From CAZNDN01 sp964571815 (GTDB taxonomy: Bacteria; Fibrobacterota; Chitinivibrionia; Chitinivibrionales; WJKA01), in NCBI GenBank assembly GCA_964571815.1, contig CAZNDN010000098.1, forward strand, positions 1 to 15,801: 15,801 bases of DNA, in the 5' to 3' direction. The translations under genes and the position numbers were made by a program. Positions within the stretch are counted from its first letter, which is position 1, and each line of letters opens with the position of its first letter. Below are positions 15,301 through 15,801 of this stretch, piece after piece. The notes under the pieces were generated by a model, which worked only from the letters and a program-made list of their open reading frames with translations, ran no database searches and was not told where the DNA came from.

Positions 15301-15486
15301 GATATCAACGATGAGGGATATTACGGGCTGGAGCTGCTTACGGCCGATGGAGGCATTGTCGAGCGTCGGCGCACCTACGGACGGGGAAAGTATGAAATTG
15401 CTCTGCCCGAGCGCTCGGCAAGCGTGTATATCCTGAGGATAATCAGCGGTCCGGCGCGGAAGGTGCACCGGTTCGTTGTCTACTGA
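12340..15486 (+). CDS. Large exported multidomain protein: unknown beta domain, propeller, Ig, lectin-like, sorting-like tail
   Basis: Exported protein of 1048 residues. After a signal peptide (1-26) comes an unassigned beta-rich domain (about 28-275) marked by DENDWIGY, FRGIPNMVH, YFHPGH, WFLYEGTPGG, PSPEWICFGD, AMTVFGFGR-like MTVFGFGR and GFVEST. Next is a TolB-like beta-propeller (about 318-580) with repeated blade motifs such as FPTINQEGTKVAFIRNDGKV and ALSPTGTYVVSFTVG. An Ig-like domain (593-675), a concanavalin/LamG-like domain (680-839, FADDFSDGNLDGWN to AAFDNVSI), a second Ig/fibronectin-like domain (849-957, LTVTSPNGGGTYHIGDELTI) and a C-terminal sorting-like tail (about 976-1048, YGLELLTADGGIVE ... 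VYILRI) follow. GAAAGGAG lies 6 nt before the ATG. No catalytic site is evident; the make-up suggests polysaccharide binding, or a lyase or hydrolase of unknown type. Confidence 0.8.
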   Translation: MKTLRRIRFAAPILMGIGSAVCGIRAGVSVTDGNDEGQSCFVITTDNAVYYYHKEGAGFSSILDKDENDWIGYRQGGGASGNFRGIPNMVHKSGPNGRDNYFHPGHSGGSGSTTTLESDDGSKAVLKSVSGNGAWEVVWEFYNTHAVMTVNKANGKYWFLYEGTPGGTFNKDNDYWMISDGTKKTCANRYDGDIPSPEWICFGDNTLNRVLVLAHANDDNDPDKFYQMDKSMTVFGFGRSGLTKYLTGTGEKLTIGFVESTDHGTIDDAVQAFVDGATSIRADGVSGFSVSTHWSGKNQNLYGGFGDIVRHDIAGSAVSGHKVLYNGEARFPTINQEGTKVAFIRNDGKVCVVSSQGGSVTELADGGKYGYLDWPTGPYIYYSTSGYPDSDGSHEIRKVNVGDRNDNSSVVTFNTQMWLWSMDASGSKIAVRNKDNDLCGGTGRVIHYTLPGNGNVSCSDGYQTCGNALSPTGTYVVSFTVGNYSHDAFDIRKWDKSIYKTFSADDFNSWGKNMGDSKPFNRTRWSANSDNWICTMQGNSRGSNGSNQVLYDWVNHKQLVTTSNSAGSNVFDDAGDFWIGESSIPDPDPPEFSSISIAPSSATVSPGGSVAFNAAAKDQYGNALSPQPSFDWEASGGGTMSGGTFTATAGSGSFTITVSATALGTERTATATVIIADAVFADDFSDGNLDGWNAADGSWEVQSGAAVNTAQSSDGNSYCYTDAFSYTDITYTVDVTPQEGSNQWVIFRVQENEDFYLFQFSDAGLYKKVGSSYSRITTGSGSVSGADTYTIEVVLEGESIRITSNGADVLQTTDNTFSRGAVGIGGYQSRAAFDNVSITGAGASPTKQYLTVTSPNGGGTYHIGDELTITWESDSRVQGALIEISLDMGGTWTRISGEDAIVPSDTDQWEHFTWTIPSEGIDVGGQKVSCASGQCLIRIEDPYGYQDSDVSDNVFTISDRASGGNGLTPVRAPGITVRRVNATMMSVDINDEGYYGLELLTADGGIVERRRTYGRGKYEIALPERSASVYILRIISGPARKVHRFVVY

Positions 15487-15502
15487 CGCGACCGGGGCTC
15501 GA

Positions 15503-15534
15503 TGCCGGGTGGCGAGGTATCGTGTCACCCGGTA
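15503..15534 (+). repeat. Intergenic hairpin between the large exported protein and the esterase
   Basis: CCGGGTG (15505-15511) pairs perfectly with CACCCGG (15526-15532), extended by flanking G-T and T-A pairs, and an inner CGA/TCG pair closes a GGTA loop. No U-tract follows, so it is more likely an RNA-stabilising or attenuating stem inside the transcript than a terminator. Confidence 0.5.
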
Positions 15535-15560
15535 GTCAAGGTCACTGTTGGAAAGGAACA

Positions 15561-15801
15561 ATGCGGGCTATTCACGTGTTCTTCTGTGCAGTCTGCTTCC
15601 TTGCGGCTATCACAACGCATGCCGCGGCCGACACGTTCATGGGCTACGAAGGCTTTGTCTACGAAGCGATCGACGGCAGCGAAGCGACCCTGCCGTATCG
15701 GTTGTTTGTTCCCGGGGATTACAACCCTTCGCGGCAGTACCCGCTCCTTGTCTACCTGCACGGGGTCGGTCAGCGGGGCGACGACAACAAGGCGCAGGTC
15801 C
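15561..15801 (+). CDS. Exported alpha/beta-hydrolase (esterase/peptidase, COG4099-like), partial
   Basis: The first 80 residues of a secreted serine hydrolase run off the window. A signal peptide (MRAIHVFFCAVCFLAAI..., cleavage near AAA at residues 21-23) is followed by a mature start with the family opening LPYRLFVPGDYNPSRQYPLL and the oxyanion-hole region VYLHGVGQRGDDN. This wording is typical of predicted phospholipase/carboxylesterase or prolyl-oligopeptidase-like proteins, several of which are polysaccharide-associated esterases. The nucleophile, acid and histidine are beyond the edge, so activity cannot be judged. ATG 15561 has GGAAAGGA just upstream, with short spacing. Same strand, 74 nt after the large exported protein. 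Confidence 0.8.
   Translation, partial: MRAIHVFFCAVCFLAAITTHAAADTFMGYEGFVYEAIDGSEATLPYRLFVPGDYNPSRQYPLLVYLHGVGQRGDDNKAQV

Overview
The window looks like a metagenome-assembled scaffold from the phylum Fibrobacterota, probably the Chitinivibrionia/Chitinispirillia side. The main pointers are a TIGR02147/DUF4423 protein (a large paralogous family first described in Fibrobacter), large secreted multidomain proteins with a C-terminal beta-rich sorting-like tail, and a Gram-negative envelope gene set (Wza-like export, Wzi-like barrel, heptose kinase). GC is high except at a few AT-rich promoter stretches. Two runs of exactly 100 N (2722-2821 and 9451-9550) are nominal scaffold gaps of unknown true size.

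Left part (1-2600, minus strand) is a polysaccharide locus: a polyprenyl-phosphate sugar-1-phosphate transferase (1221-2597) that starts glycan assembly, then a Wza-like outer-membrane export protein (1-643, runs off the edge). The export gene has its own good sigma-70-like promoter about 270 nt upstream. Its long leader can form mutually exclusive hairpins near the ribosome binding site.

Between the two divergent envelope operons (2598-3334) lies an assembly gap followed by a tandem array of 109-bp units. Each unit carries a long imperfect palindrome.

Rightward from 3335 is a tight three-gene envelope operon: a RfaE1-type heptose-7-phosphate kinase, a Wzi-like outer-membrane barrel protein (11-bp overlap) and a class A penicillin-binding protein (zero spacing). 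It ends at a weak terminator-like hairpin near 8208-8227. The next ~600 bp hold a small dispersed-type palindrome and no convincing gene.

From 8852 a second block begins. A TIGR02147 protein, apparently transcribed as a leaderless mRNA, is broken by the second gap. After it come an exported leucine-rich-repeat protein (9551-10802), an exported protein with an internally duplicated unknown beta domain (10840-12294), a 1048-residue exported propeller/lectin-like protein (12340-15486) and the start of an exported alpha/beta-hydrolase esterase/peptidase (15561-end). The four exported genes share strand and short spacings and look like one transcription unit. The most novel material is in the exported pair 10840-15486, whose domains I do not recognise as any characterised enzyme, and in the leader and repeat structures of the left half. 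No CRISPR array, phage, transposase, tRNA or rRNA gene is visible.
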